In this document: one piece after another, positions 9,596 to 18,060 of the stretch
How positions within the stretch are numbered: position 1 is the first letter of the stretch
Layout of the letters: each line of letters starts with the position of its first letter
NCBI GenBank assembly: GCA_002733105.1
Contig: NVUI01000010.1
Coordinates: 4,010-38,781 of the forward strand
Length of the DNA stretch: 34,772 nucleotides
Reading direction: 5' to 3'
From: Methylophaga sp.
GTDB lineage: Bacteria > Pseudomonadota > Gammaproteobacteria > Nitrosococcales > Methylophagaceae
Program-made: the position numbers and the translations under genes
Notes under the pieces: generated by a model
The model's database searches: none
What the model was told of the DNA's origin: nothing
What the model saw: the letters and a program-made list of their open reading frames with translations, nothing else

Positions 9596-9632
9596 CGGGG
9601 ACTGATGTGAAAATATCAGTCCCCGTTTTGTT
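9596..9632 (+). terminator. Terminator of the ilvI-ilvH-ilvC operon
   Basis: A perfect 11-bp stem (9596-9606 with 9615-9625, CGGGGACTGAT) with an 8-nt loop is followed by TTTTGTTT. It separates the ilv operon from pssA. Confidence 0.93.
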
Positions 9633-9673
9633 TCTGCTATGATATTTAAAAGTGTATTTAGGGAAGACATTCA

Positions 9674-10417
9674 ATGACAGAGAGTAAGAAAAAACAAAGT
9701 AGGGGTATTTATTTATTACCTAACTTATTTACCACGGCAGGATTGTTTTCTGGGTTTTATGCCATTATTGCTGCGATTCGCGGTGATTTTGAGTCAGCTG
9801 CCATTGCTATTTTCATTGCAATGATAATGGATGGTCTTGATGGCCGTATTGCCCGTATGACCAATACTCAAAGCGCTTTTGGTGCTGAATATGACAGTTT
9901 GGCTGATATGGTGTCTTTTTGTCTGGCGCCTGCATTGGTGATATATCTATTCTCGTTATTAGGAATGGGCAAGCTAGGCTGGATGGTGGCGTTTATTTAT
10001 GCTGCTTGTGGTGCCTTACGTTTAGCCAGATTTAATACTCAAATAGGTATTGAAGATAAACGTTATTTCCAAGGTTTGCCTAGCCCAGCCGCTGCGGCAT
10101 GTGTTGCGGGCTGGGTCTGGGCTAGTACAAGTAATGGTGTGGATCCTTCTTTAATGACAGCAGTCGCCTTACCCCTTACCTTTGCCTGTGGCATTTTAAT
10201 GGTGAGTACCGTTCGATACCATAGTTTTAAAGAGTTAGATTTACATGGAAAAGTACCTTTTGTAGTGATGTTGCTTATGGTATTAGTTTTTGCTTTTATT
10301 GCGATAGACCCGCCACTTATTTTATTTGGTATCTTTGTGATTTATGCTTTATCCGGACCAATATTGACCTTAGTAAAACTTCGCCAACATCGTTCAGATC
10401 GACAACAGGATAAATAA
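9674..10417 (+). CDS. pssA: CDP-diacylglycerol-serine O-phosphatidyltransferase
   Basis: This integral membrane enzyme makes phosphatidylserine, the precursor of phosphatidylethanolamine. The CDP-alcohol phosphatidyltransferase signature DG-x2-AR-x8-G-x3-D-x3-D is complete in DGRIARMTNTQS followed by AFGAEYDSLAD. About seven hydrophobic segments fill the 247 residues, so this is the membrane type II enzyme (as in Bacillus), not the phospholipase-D-type enzyme of E. coli. The start MTESKKKQSRGIYLLPNLFT is typical. AGGGA lies 10 nt upstream of the ATG. Position between ilvC and leuA is, as I recall, common in non-enteric proteobacteria. Confidence 0.93.
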   Translation: MTESKKKQSRGIYLLPNLFTTAGLFSGFYAIIAAIRGDFESAAIAIFIAMIMDGLDGRIARMTNTQSAFGAEYDSLADMVSFCLAPALVIYLFSLLGMGKLGWMVAFIYAACGALRLARFNTQIGIEDKRYFQGLPSPAAAACVAGWVWASTSNGVDPSLMTAVALPLTFACGILMVSTVRYHSFKELDLHGKVPFVVMLLMVLVFAFIAIDPPLILFGIFVIYALSGPILTLVKLRQHRSDRQQDK

Positions 10418-10522
10418 GCACTTGGCAACAACATCATTTCAGCCTAAAATTGAATTCTTATGAACACTTTGCACACAATATTTAACTTAAAAGCAGTGGA
10501 TTTTTGTCCAAGGCTTTTTGCT

Positions 10523-10564
10523 GTGCCTACTGTTTGTTTGTCACTCCTGCTACGACTGCCTTAG
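10523..10564 (+). CDS. Leucine-rich leader peptide upstream of leuA
   Basis: A 13-codon ORF starts at GTG 10523 with AAGG (10510-10513) 9 nt upstream and ends at TAG. The peptide is MPTVCLSLLLRLP; five of 13 residues are Leu, with three consecutive Leu codons (CTC CTG CTA). Leucine-rich leader peptides control leu operons by ribosome stalling in enterics, which is the basis for this call. The frame is also open upstream to an ATG at 10460, but that start has no ribosome binding site. It is too short for routine gene finding. Confidence 0.6.
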   Translation: MPTVCLSLLLRLP

Positions 10565-10681
10565 GGCATACAGATTTAGCACCTACAATCAGTTTAATTA
10601 CTGATAAATTCTTAGCGATATGAAGGGAAAAAGATCCACAGGATCCCCTTATAATTTAAAATCTGCGTTAATGGAGCAGGA
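10565..10681 (+). promoter_or_regulatory. leuA leader RNA with alternative pairings
   Basis: The region after the leader peptide holds a 6-bp hairpin (10588-10593 with 10600-10605). It also holds an interrupted hairpin around 10623-10650, with GATCC/GGATC inside AAGGG/CCCTT. Neither is followed by a good T-run, so a classical attenuator terminator is not evident. The leuA ribosome binding site AGCAGGA (10675-10681) is exactly complementary to TCCTGCT (10545-10551) in the Leu codons of the leader peptide. That suggests control at translation instead. Confidence 0.4.
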
Positions 10682-10683
10682 AA

Positions 10684-12216
10684 ATGAGTGAAAAATTAAT
10701 TATTTTTGATACAACCTTGAGAGATGGCGAACAGAGTCCTGGCGCGTCTATGACCAAGGATGAAAAAGTGCGTATTGCCAAATCATTGGAACGTATGCGT
10801 GTTGATATTATTGAGGCTGGCTTTCCTATTGCCAGTGTGGGTGATTTTGAAGCGGTGCAAGCTGTTGCTAATGCCGTTACCGACAGTCGTATTTGTGGTT
10901 TAGCCCGGGCGTTAGATAATGATATCGATCGTGCTGGTGAGGCATTAAAAGGGGCAAATGCTTCACGTATTCATACCTTTATCGCTACATCGCCTATCCA
11001 TATGAAAATGAAACTTCGTATGGAACCTGATCAAGTGATCGAAAATGCAGTGAAAGCGGTGAAACGTGCGCGTCGTTATACTGATGATGTGGAATTCTCA
11101 CCTGAAGATGCAGGGCGAAGTGACCCTGATTTTTTATGCCGAATTTTAGAGGCGGTGATCGATGCGGGTGCTAATACATTAAATATCCCAGATACGGTTG
11201 GTTACAATTTACCACACCAATTTGGACAATTGATTTTTGATTTGCGTGAGCGAATTCCAAATGCTGATAAGGCTGTTTTTTCAGTGCATTGCCATAATGA
11301 TTTGGGCTTAGCTGTAGCCAATTCCTTATCTGCAGTATTGAATGGTGCACGCCAAGTTGAATGTACAATTAATGGCTTAGGTGAAAGAGCAGGCAATGCA
11401 GCGTTAGAAGAAATTGTGATGGCAGTACGTACTCGGCAAGACATGTTTAATGTCGATACGAATATTGACACGACACAAATATTGGCCGCTTCACGTTTGG
11501 TATCGGGTGTAACTGGATTTGTTGTACAACCTAATAAGGCTATTGTTGGTGCTAATGCATTTGCGCATGAAGCAGGTATTCATCAGGATGGTGTATTAAA
11601 AAGCCGTGAGACATACGAAATTATGCGAGCTGAAGATGTTGGCTGGAATGCTAATCGTATGGTGTTAGGTAAGCATTCTGGACGAAATGCCTTTCGCAGT
11701 CGGCTAGAAGAATTAGGCATTGAGTTTGATTCAGAAACTGATTTGAATGCTACTTTTCGTCGTTTTAAAGAGTTAGCAGACAAAAAGCATGAGATCTTTG
11801 ATGAAGATTTGCAGGCACTGGTGAGTGACACTAATACGTTAGAAAATGAGCGTATTTGTTTAATTTCATTAAAAGTGTGTAGCGAAACAGGGGAAACACC
11901 GTTTGCAACCGTCACTTTATCTGTCGATGATGAAGAAAGTCAGGTTGAAATGGAAGGGGGTGGTCCTGTTGATGCTGCTTTTCGGGCCATCGAACAGATA
12001 GTCAAGAGTGGTACTGAGCTACAATTGTATTCGGTCAATAATATTACCAGTGGTACGGATTCGCAGGGTGAAGTGAATGTGCGCCTTGAAAAAGGGGGGC
12101 GTATCGTCAGCGGACAGGGCGCTGATACTGATATCGTGATTGCGTCAGCTAAAGCCTACATTAATGCACTGAATAAAATTTTAGTGCCTGTTGACCGCGC
12201 ACATCCGCAAGTTTAA
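10684..12216 (+). CDS. leuA: 2-isopropylmalate synthase
   Basis: The enzyme condenses acetyl-CoA with 2-oxoisovalerate, the first committed step of leucine synthesis. The 510-residue protein starts with the catalytic TIM barrel: [17 protein letters not shown] holds the catalytic Arg and metal-binding Asp14, and [14 protein letters not shown] gives the HxH metal ligands. [13 protein letters not shown] and the [10 protein letters not shown] segment follow. The C-terminal third (about 390-500) is the LeuA allosteric domain that binds leucine for feedback inhibition. The ribosome binding site is GGAGCAGGA. A leucine-rich leader peptide precedes it. The stop overlaps the holD ATG in TAATG, so it is cotranscribed with holD and rimI. 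Confidence 0.97.
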   Translation: MSEKLIIFDTTLRDGEQSPGASMTKDEKVRIAKSLERMRVDIIEAGFPIASVGDFEAVQAVANAVTDSRICGLARALDNDIDRAGEALKGANASRIHTFIATSPIHMKMKLRMEPDQVIENAVKAVKRARRYTDDVEFSPEDAGRSDPDFLCRILEAVIDAGANTLNIPDTVGYNLPHQFGQLIFDLRERIPNADKAVFSVHCHNDLGLAVANSLSAVLNGARQVECTINGLGERAGNAALEEIVMAVRTRQDMFNVDTNIDTTQILAASRLVSGVTGFVVQPNKAIVGANAFAHEAGIHQDGVLKSRETYEIMRAEDVGWNANRMVLGKHSGRNAFRSRLEELGIEFDSETDLNATFRRFKELADKKHEIFDEDLQALVSDTNTLENERICLISLKVCSETGETPFATVTLSVDDEESQVEMEGGGPVDAAFRAIEQIVKSGTELQLYSVNNITSGTDSQGEVNVRLEKGGRIVSGQGADTDIVIASAKAYINALNKILVPVDRAHPQV

Positions 12217-12737
12217 TGGCATTAGAACCCAGACAGCTATCTGCACTCAATGAAATGGGGATCCCTGTCTGGGGGCTACGCACTCAGCTACCAGTAGAAA
12301 TATTGCCTATAGTAGATATAGCTGAGACAAGTATTGCTGAGATTGATGAGAATTTGTTGCAACGTGATTGGTTAATATTAGTTGATCAGCCAACGATAAG
12401 TGAACAAGCGCAGCGCCTACTTGATGCCATGCTATTAGCGATTGGCCTTATGCAACAGCATGTGACTATTGTGACGTCTAAGCAATTATCGCAATTGCAG
12501 CAACTATCAGCAGCGCGCAAAATAATATTGTCGTTGGGTAGTAAAAATTCTCAGCTGTTACTGGGGGAGAGTACTAAACTAGATAGCCATCGTGGTAAGG
12601 TTCACCAAGTGTTGACACCTCAATTTACTACTATTGTTAGTTTTGGTTTGGAAGAACTATTAGAATTTCCCCAATATAAGATTTTGGCTTGGCAAGACCT
12701 GTTATTAGCTAAAGCAACGTATGAGCAAAGAATCTAA
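12216..12737 (+). CDS. holD: DNA polymerase III psi subunit (HolD-like)
   Basis: This 173-residue protein is probably the psi subunit, which links the clamp loader to the chi subunit and SSB. The N-terminus, RQLSALNEMGIPVWGLR, matches the short psi motif that binds the clamp loader. The rest is a poorly conserved alpha/beta domain, longer than E. coli psi. The strongest support is synteny, because holD directly precedes rimI in E. coli and many gammaproteobacteria. The start overlaps the leuA stop by one base, an unusual partner for a replication gene. Sequence alone would give only a moderate call. Confidence 0.75.
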   Translation: MALEPRQLSALNEMGIPVWGLRTQLPVEILPIVDIAETSIAEIDENLLQRDWLILVDQPTISEQAQRLLDAMLLAIGLMQQHVTIVTSKQLSQLQQLSAARKIILSLGSKNSQLLLGESTKLDSHRGKVHQVLTPQFTTIVSFGLEELLEFPQYKILAWQDLLLAKATYEQRI

Positions 12738-12740
12738 TTG

Positions 12741-13193
12741 ATGCTGTCACGCAAGATGCAACCGCAAGATATTCCAGAAGTAGCGGCTATTGAACAAGAT
12801 GCGAATCAGTTTCCGTGGTCAATAAAGAACTTTGAAGATTGTTTAAAAGCAGGACATCAATCGAGGGTGTTTTTTAACGAAGCAACAGAGATGTTGGGCT
12901 ACACTATCATTCAAAAAGTAGTTGATGAAGCACATTTATTAAATATTTGTGTAAAACCAAGTGTTCAAGGTCAAGGTTTTGGCCGCGAAATTTTGAATTA
13001 TGTTGTTGAGTTTTCAAAAAATAGTGCACTGGTATTAATCGTGCTGGAAGTACGAAGTTCAAATCAACGTGCGCAGACATTATATTTACAAGCCGGTTTT
13101 AATGAAATGTCAGTTCGGCATAATTATTATCCAGCAAAACAAGGCCGTGAAGATGCTGTTTTGATGGGGTTGGATCTAAGTTTCTTGGTCTGA
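12741..13193 (+). CDS. rimI: Ribosomal protein S18-alanine N-acetyltransferase
   Basis: RimI is a GNAT acetyltransferase that modifies the N-terminal alanine of ribosomal protein S18. The acetyl-CoA-binding motif A is NICVKPSVQGQGFGREIL. The RimI hallmark LEVRSSNQRAQTLYLQAGF follows, then RHNYYPAKQGREDAVLM. The length is 150 residues from the ATG at 12741; an in-frame TTG just before it directly follows the holD stop. It is the last gene of leuA-holD-rimI, with no separate ribosome binding site, so coupling to holD is likely. Confidence 0.9.
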   Translation: MLSRKMQPQDIPEVAAIEQDANQFPWSIKNFEDCLKAGHQSRVFFNEATEMLGYTIIQKVVDEAHLLNICVKPSVQGQGFGREILNYVVEFSKNSALVLIVLEVRSSNQRAQTLYLQAGFNEMSVRHNYYPAKQGREDAVLMGLDLSFLV

Positions 13194-13239
13194 CTTCCTT
13201 GCTTTGAAAGGTGCTCTAGCATAGAATTGTCGGTGAAAA

Positions 13240-13253
13240 TTGATCTAGATCAT
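13240..13253 (+). promoter_or_regulatory. FNR/Anr-type box
   Basis: TTGAT-CTAG-ATCAT matches the FNR consensus TTGAT-N4-ATCAA at 9 of 10 positions. Its centre lies 41.5 bp before a plausible start site at about 13288, with a -10-like TATTTA at 13277-13282, which is the class II activation geometry. The following gene encodes a membrane protein of a possibly redox-linked family. Confidence 0.5.
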
Positions 13254-13301
13254 GTTAAAAATTTTAGATCTTGTGTTATTTATCAGTATTAGGAGAGGGA
13301 T

Positions 13302-13898
13302 ATGGGTTTTATTAAGAGTATTTTAGGCAGTATTAAGGCAACAATAGCTTCAGGTTTTATTTTAGCTATTCTAATTGCAGCATTTGGCTGGGAAAGTGCG
13401 GGTGGTTTTAATCTATTAGAAGCAACAGTTTGGCTTCATGTTATCGTCGGCATCACATGGATCGGCCTGTTATATTACTTCAACTTTGTTCAAGTGCCAG
13501 CGATGGGTGAAGCGCTAGCTGATGAAGGTGGTCCAGGCCCAGCAGCGATTGGAAAATATGTTGCACCACGTGCTTTACTTTGGTTTCGCATGTCAGCTGC
13601 ATTAACTTGGTTAACAGGTATAAGCGCATTAGAATCAACCGGTGTTGGTATTGTTAACGCCTTTACTTTTGTAAACCCTGTCATGGGTGTGGGTGCGTGG
13701 TTTGGTACCATTATGTTATTTAACGTATGGGTGCTTATTTGGCCAAACCAGAAAAAAATTCTGGGTATGGTAGAAGCAACGGCTGATGAAATTGCCAGTG
13801 CTAAAGTAACTGCGGCGATGGCATCACGTACTAACGTTCTGTTATCTATACCCCTATTGTTATCGATGACTGCTTTTGCACACGGCAATTTGCTGTAA
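13302..13898 (+). CDS. Urate_ox_N/PuuD-like integral membrane protein
   Basis: This 198-residue membrane protein has about five hydrophobic segments (roughly 13-29, 43-60, 92-110, 127-147, 178-194). It resembles the membrane domain of urate hydroxylase PuuD. Supporting motifs are WLHVIVGITWIGLLYYF (His46), KYVAPRALLWFR, VWVLIWPNQKKI and RTNVLLSIPLLLSM. The C-terminal cytochrome c domain of full PuuD is absent, and no purine-catabolism gene is nearby, so urate oxidation is doubtful. Conserved His residues could bind haem, as in other CopD/Urate_ox_N-like membrane proteins, but this is inference. A strong AGGAGAGG precedes the ATG. It is monocistronic, with an FNR-like box upstream and its own terminator. 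Confidence 0.7.
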   Translation: MGFIKSILGSIKATIASGFILAILIAAFGWESAGGFNLLEATVWLHVIVGITWIGLLYYFNFVQVPAMGEALADEGGPGPAAIGKYVAPRALLWFRMSAALTWLTGISALESTGVGIVNAFTFVNPVMGVGAWFGTIMLFNVWVLIWPNQKKILGMVEATADEIASAKVTAAMASRTNVLLSIPLLLSMTAFAHGNLL

Positions 13899-13979
13899 AT
13901 ATGATAGAGAATACATAATATAAGATAGTCATTTTTGCTTATCTTTGTATAAATCTATACACTAACTCGTTTTTTGATA

Positions 13980-14014
13980 AATGGCAGTTTCGAAAGAAAC
14001 TGCCATTTTTCGTT
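13980..14014 (+). terminator. Terminator after the PuuD-like gene
   Basis: A perfect 12-bp stem (13980-13991 with 13996-14007) closed by a GAAA tetraloop is followed by TTTCGTTTTATTTTT. It isolates the upstream gene from argD. Confidence 0.93.
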
Positions 14015-14093
14015 TTATTTTTAAGTCTTTATGTTGCATTGATGGATGGACATTCGACAACGATTACTATGTAAGTAAGTGGGGTTTGGAACC

Positions 14094-15293
14094 ATGACAA
14101 ATACGGTCATGCCAACATATGGACGGTTAGATGTTGCTTTTGTATCAGGTAAAGGTGTGTGGTTAACCGATACACAGGGCAACCAATATCTTGATGCCTT
14201 GAGTGGTATTGCTGTGTGTAATTTAGGTCATAGTCATCCTGCAATCACAAAAGCCATTTGTGAGCAAGCAGGCACATTGATGCACACTTCTAATATTTAC
14301 CAGATCCCGTTACAGACACAGCTAGCGGATAAGTTGACTGAATTATCAGCAATGGAGCAGGTGTTTTTCTGTAATTCAGGTGCTGAAGCTAATGAAGCCG
14401 CTATCAAAATTGCTCGTAAATATGGCCATAGTAAAGGGATAGATAAGCCTGTTATTATTGTGATGGATGGCAGCTTTCATGGTCGAACTTTAGCGACTTT
14501 AACTGCGACAGGCAATCCTAAAGTTCATGCTGGTTTTGAGCCATTAGTACCTGGTTTTGTGCGGGTGCCTTATAACGATCTAGATGCATTGAGAATGGCT
14601 GTGAGTCATTGGCCAGAAGCTGTGGCAATTATGTTAGAGCCAGTGCAAGCTGAGGGTGGCATCAAGATCCCTGACCAAGACTACCTAGCAGGTGTACGTA
14701 GCTTATGTACACAACGCAAGTTACTGATGATGTTAGATGAAGTCCAAACAGGTATTGCTCGGACAGGTGAATGGTTTTGTGTTCAACACAATGAAGGTGT
14801 ATTGCCTGATGTGATGACGTTGGCTAAAGCTTTAGGCAATGGCATGCCTATTGGGGCTTGTTTAGTCTCAGGCGCTGCTGTTGGTGTGTTAGAAGCCGGT
14901 AATCACGGTTCTACCTTTGGAGGCAACCCGCTAGCATGTAAAGTGGCACTGACTGTTTTAGAAACTATCGAGACAGACAATATATTGCAGAATGTCAAAA
15001 CTTTAAATGCGCAAATGGTACGTGGTTTTGAACAAGCATTGGCAGGTCAGGATGGTGTTAAACAAATTAGAGCTGCTGGGTTTATATTTGGTATTGAATT
15101 GAAAATACCTTGTACAGAATTGGTGCAGCAGGCATTAAATAAAGGTTTGTTGATAAATGTGACAGCAGATAAGGTGATTAGGTTATTACCACCCTTAGTC
15201 ATTAATGCAGATGAAGCTAAGCAAATCGTCAAAACAGTCAGTGATTTAGTGATTGATTTTCTGGCTAGTCAAACTATAGAAAACGTAGCGTAA
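14094..15293 (+). CDS. argD: Acetylornithine aminotransferase
   Basis: This PLP-dependent class III aminotransferase converts N-acetylglutamate semialdehyde to N-acetylornithine in arginine synthesis; ArgD enzymes often also serve in lysine synthesis as the DapC activity. Landmarks over 399 residues include the substrate segment [17 protein letters not shown], the phosphate loop [36 protein letters not shown] with the PLP-binding Asp, and the Schiff-base lysine Lys245 in [14 protein letters not shown] chose the ATG at 14094, with GGA just upstream; GTG 14079 and ATG 14109 are alternatives. argF begins 2 nt after the stop, so the two form an operon. Confidence 0.95.
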   Translation: MTNTVMPTYGRLDVAFVSGKGVWLTDTQGNQYLDALSGIAVCNLGHSHPAITKAICEQAGTLMHTSNIYQIPLQTQLADKLTELSAMEQVFFCNSGAEANEAAIKIARKYGHSKGIDKPVIIVMDGSFHGRTLATLTATGNPKVHAGFEPLVPGFVRVPYNDLDALRMAVSHWPEAVAIMLEPVQAEGGIKIPDQDYLAGVRSLCTQRKLLMMLDEVQTGIARTGEWFCVQHNEGVLPDVMTLAKALGNGMPIGACLVSGAAVGVLEAGNHGSTFGGNPLACKVALTVLETIETDNILQNVKTLNAQMVRGFEQALAGQDGVKQIRAAGFIFGIELKIPCTELVQQALNKGLLINVTADKVIRLLPPLVINADEAKQIVKTVSDLVIDFLASQTIENVA

Positions 15294-15295
15294 AT

Positions 15296-16195
15296 ATGAG
15301 ACATTTTTTAACTTTAAAAGATTTAACTCCCGTTGAATTACAGCAACTAATTGCGCGTGCGATTGAATTGAAACGGATGCACAAGGCCGGTGAAATATTT
15401 GAGCCACTAAAAAATAAAGTATTGGCAATGATTTTTGACAAATCATCCACACGAACCCGCGTTTCATTTGAATCAGCGATGATCCAATTTGGTGGTAGCT
15501 CCATTTTCCTATCCCCAAATGACACACAGTTAGGCCGTGGTGAACCGGTTGAAGATTCTTCACGTGTGATATCTAGTATGGTTGATGCTGTGATGATTCG
15601 TACTTTTGAGCACACCATGGTTGAACGCTTTGCCCAATATTCATCAGTGCCCGTTATTAATGCATTAACGGATGACTATCATCCATGTCAATTATTGGCT
15701 GATATGCAGACTTATGTTGAACATCGCGGTTCTATTGAAGGCAAAACAGTTGTTTGGGTCGGTGATGGTAACAACATGTGTCACTCTTATATCAATGCTG
15801 CCGAACAGTTTGGTTTTCATTTGAATATTGCAACACCCGAAGGTTATGAACCTAGTGCTGATATTGTTTCGGCGGCAAAAGCTAACATTAGCTTATTTAA
15901 TGATGTAAAAAGTGCGGTAAAAAGTGCCGACTTAATTGTCACTGACGTATGGGCCAGTATGGGCCAAGAAGAAGAGCAGAAAAAACGTGAATCTGCATTT
16001 GCTGATTTCCAAGTTGATAGCCGTTTAATGGCCTTAGCAAATAGTGATGCCTTGTTTATGCATTGCTTGCCCGCCCATCGTGGTGAAGAAGTCTCTGCTG
16101 AAGTAATTGATGGTAGTCAGAGTGTTGTTTGGGATGAAGCTGAAAATAGACTGCATGCACAAAAAGCACTGTTAGAGTTTTTGTTTACTCATTAG
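15296..16195 (+). CDS. argF: Ornithine carbamoyltransferase
   Basis: The enzyme joins carbamoyl phosphate and ornithine to make citrulline. The 299-residue protein has the carbamoyl-phosphate motif STRTR at 51-55, HPCQ at 129-132, the ornithine-binding SMG-type loop at DVWASMGQE (Ser220), and the catalytic [10 protein letters not shown] motif with Cys256. The Gln-Leu after HPC and the Asp-Val-Trp segment separate it from aspartate carbamoyltransferase. It follows argD by 2 nt. Its last 11 nt overlap the 3' end of the convergent murU. Confidence 0.97.
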   Translation: MRHFLTLKDLTPVELQQLIARAIELKRMHKAGEIFEPLKNKVLAMIFDKSSTRTRVSFESAMIQFGGSSIFLSPNDTQLGRGEPVEDSSRVISSMVDAVMIRTFEHTMVERFAQYSSVPVINALTDDYHPCQLLADMQTYVEHRGSIEGKTVVWVGDGNNMCHSYINAAEQFGFHLNIATPEGYEPSADIVSAAKANISLFNDVKSAVKSADLIVTDVWASMGQEEEQKKRESAFADFQVDSRLMALANSDALFMHCLPAHRGEEVSAEVIDGSQSVVWDEAENRLHAQKALLEFLFTH

Positions 16196-16853
16196 TCAAT
16201 TTGTCAGCAAGCTGTTGTAGCCGTTCAACCGTGCCTATATCAGACCATTCGCCCCGATAAACTTCACCACTTACTTGCTGTAATTCAATAGATCTTACTA
16301 ACAAAGGTTTGAGCGGTGCTCTTTGCACCTCCAACCCTGCAAAGAAATCAGGGTGATAGATGCCAATACCACTAAAAGTGAATTTATTATCACCGTGTAG
16401 TCCAACTTGCCCAGAAGATAAGGAGAAGTCACCCTGAGGGTTATGTTTTGGGTTTGATACTAAAACTAAATGGCATAATTTATTGTTAAGCAGCGATCTC
16501 AGCTGTTGATAGGGATAATCTGTCCAAATGTCGCCATTGACAACTAAGAAGGGCTCGTGACCAAGTAGAGGTAAGGCATTGATAATACCTCCCGCTGTTT
16601 CTAGCCCACTTTGCTGTTCTGGAGAATAGTTGATGGTGGCACTATATTGCTGCCCATCGCCCAATATGTCAGGAAATTGTTGTCCCAAATGAGCAGTATT
16701 GATAATAATGTCATCAAAACCCGCTTTAACCAGTGATTGTATGGTGTATTCAATCAGCCGGTATTTTCCTGCTTTTAATAAGGGCTTCGGTGTCTTGTCA
16801 GTGAGAGGGCGTAATCGTTCACCCCGACCTGCGGATAATATAAGTACTTTCAT
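16185..16853 (-). CDS. murU: N-acetylmuramate alpha-1-phosphate uridylyltransferase
   Basis: This nucleotidyltransferase makes UDP-MurNAc from MurNAc-1-phosphate and UTP in the peptidoglycan recycling route that bypasses de novo UDP-MurNAc synthesis and so fosfomycin. The signature [21 protein letters not shown] opens the 222-residue protein, followed by INTAHLGQQ, the metal-binding Asp in [11 protein letters not shown], and [11 protein letters not shown]. The family also contains glucose- and mannose-1-phosphate enzymes. The MurU call rests on size and pairing with amgK, whose TGA overlaps this ATG by one base (TGATG). The ATG at 16853 is preferred over an adjacent in-frame TTG. Confidence 0.88.
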   Translation of the reverse strand: MKVLILSAGRGERLRPLTDKTPKPLLKAGKYRLIEYTIQSLVKAGFDDIIINTAHLGQQFPDILGDGQQYSATINYSPEQQSGLETAGGIINALPLLGHEPFLVVNGDIWTDYPYQQLRSLLNNKLCHLVLVSNPKHNPQGDFSLSSGQVGLHGDNKFTFSGIGIYHPDFFAGLEVQRAPLKPLLVRSIELQQVSGEVYRGEWSDIGTVERLQQLADKLTNE

Positions 16854-17860
16854 CAAAAAGCTAGTTCTGCTGAAATGGCTGCTATTTTAGGGTGATCAAG
16901 GAAATGGCTGAGATCAGCAAGCTCATTATATTTGGCCGTTATTTTTTTAACATAATGTAATGTAAGCGGCAGATCATTGAGATAGTTAGGCTTGTTATCA
17001 CGGTAGTTTAGCCTACAGAATATTCCCAGTATTTTGAGATGTCGCTGTAGGCCCATCAAATCAAACCAACGGGTAAATTGTGCGATTGAAATATTTGGTA
17101 GCAACCCTTGTTGTTGTGCACGCGAATAATAATAGCTGATCCAATCACTTAGCTGCTGTTCAGACCATGAAATATAACAGTCACGCAACAGCGAGACTAG
17201 ATCGTAACTGATGGGACCAACGACGGCATCCTGAAAGTCAATAATGCCGGGCTTAGCATTTTCCAGATACATCAAATTACGAGAATGGAAATCTCGGTGA
17301 ACAAAGACTGAAGGTTGTTCTAATGCCGATTCAATAAGAAGTTGATAGATATCGTTTAATATTTTGGGTGGCTCGACATCTAAATGTTTGCTTAAAAACC
17401 ACTCAGGAAAAAGTGACATTTCTTGTTCAAGTAGTGCTGCATCATAGTTGGGAAGTGTTATGTTACCAATGTTACTTTGCTGTATTTGTATTAGTTCATC
17501 TATAGCGGATTGATATAATTGGTTTGCAGAACGATTATTTAATTTTGCTAAATATTGGGTATGACCAAGATCTGAAAGTAGTAAAAAACCTAACTGTACT
17601 TGTTGGGCGACTATTTGAGGGACATTGATGCCTGTTGATAGTAAAAATGCTGCAATTTTTACAAATGGGCCAGTATCTTCTTGAGATGGAGGGGCATCCA
17701 TTACTATCCAGCTTGCACTATCCTGATAAACACGAAAATATCGACGGAAACTAGCATCATTAGAGGCTGGCTCCATTTGGTATTCAGATGAAGGTAAGAC
17801 TATTTTAAGCCATTTATGGATCTCATCTTGTCGTGGATCAGTACTTTTTTTAAAAGACAT
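16853..17860 (-). CDS. amgK: N-acetylmuramate/N-acetylglucosamine anomeric kinase
   Basis: AmgK phosphorylates the anomeric position of MurNAc or GlcNAc; MurU then uses the product. The 335-residue protein is an aminoglycoside phosphotransferase-fold kinase. It shows the catalytic loop VFVHRDFHSRNLMYL and the metal-binding GIIDFQDAVVGPISYDLVSLLRD. An N-terminal lobe carries SNDASFRRYFRV and WIVMDAPP. It is upstream of and coupled to murU, the arrangement described in Pseudomonas. There the pair lies next to lptD; here the divergent neighbour is an unrecognised exported protein. No strong ribosome binding site is visible. Confidence 0.88.
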   Translation of the reverse strand: MSFKKSTDPRQDEIHKWLKIVLPSSEYQMEPASNDASFRRYFRVYQDSASWIVMDAPPSQEDTGPFVKIAAFLLSTGINVPQIVAQQVQLGFLLLSDLGHTQYLAKLNNRSANQLYQSAIDELIQIQQSNIGNITLPNYDAALLEQEMSLFPEWFLSKHLDVEPPKILNDIYQLLIESALEQPSVFVHRDFHSRNLMYLENAKPGIIDFQDAVVGPISYDLVSLLRDCYISWSEQQLSDWISYYYSRAQQQGLLPNISIAQFTRWFDLMGLQRHLKILGIFCRLNYRDNKPNYLNDLPLTLHYVKKITAKYNELADLSHFLDHPKIAAISAELAF

Positions 17861-18060
17861 TTTAGATTAATAATTCGCTTTAACTTTATGAATAATAATT
17901 ATTTATGTGTTTCTATTTTTTAAAACACAGATGAATATCAACTGAAATAAATAATGGAGTGTATAGTATTCTGCTTTGTGGGGATATTTGGCTATTATAG
18001 ATATGTCATCAACAAAAATATATTGCGTGACATCTAAATTGACTGTTTTTAGGAGAGAAA

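Noticed and set aside
10623..10650. Hairpin before leuA as an intrinsic terminator
   Set aside because: The stem is interrupted by five unpaired A, and only ATAATTT follows instead of a T-run.
11202..11915. Minus-strand ORFs inside leuA
   Set aside because: They are shadows of a highly conserved plus-strand gene, with no ribosome binding sites or recognisable proteins.
13946..13961. Palindrome TGTATA-aatc-TATACA as a LexA box
   Set aside because: It lacks the CTGT/ACAG ends of the LexA consensus and lies between a gene and its terminator rather than at a promoter.
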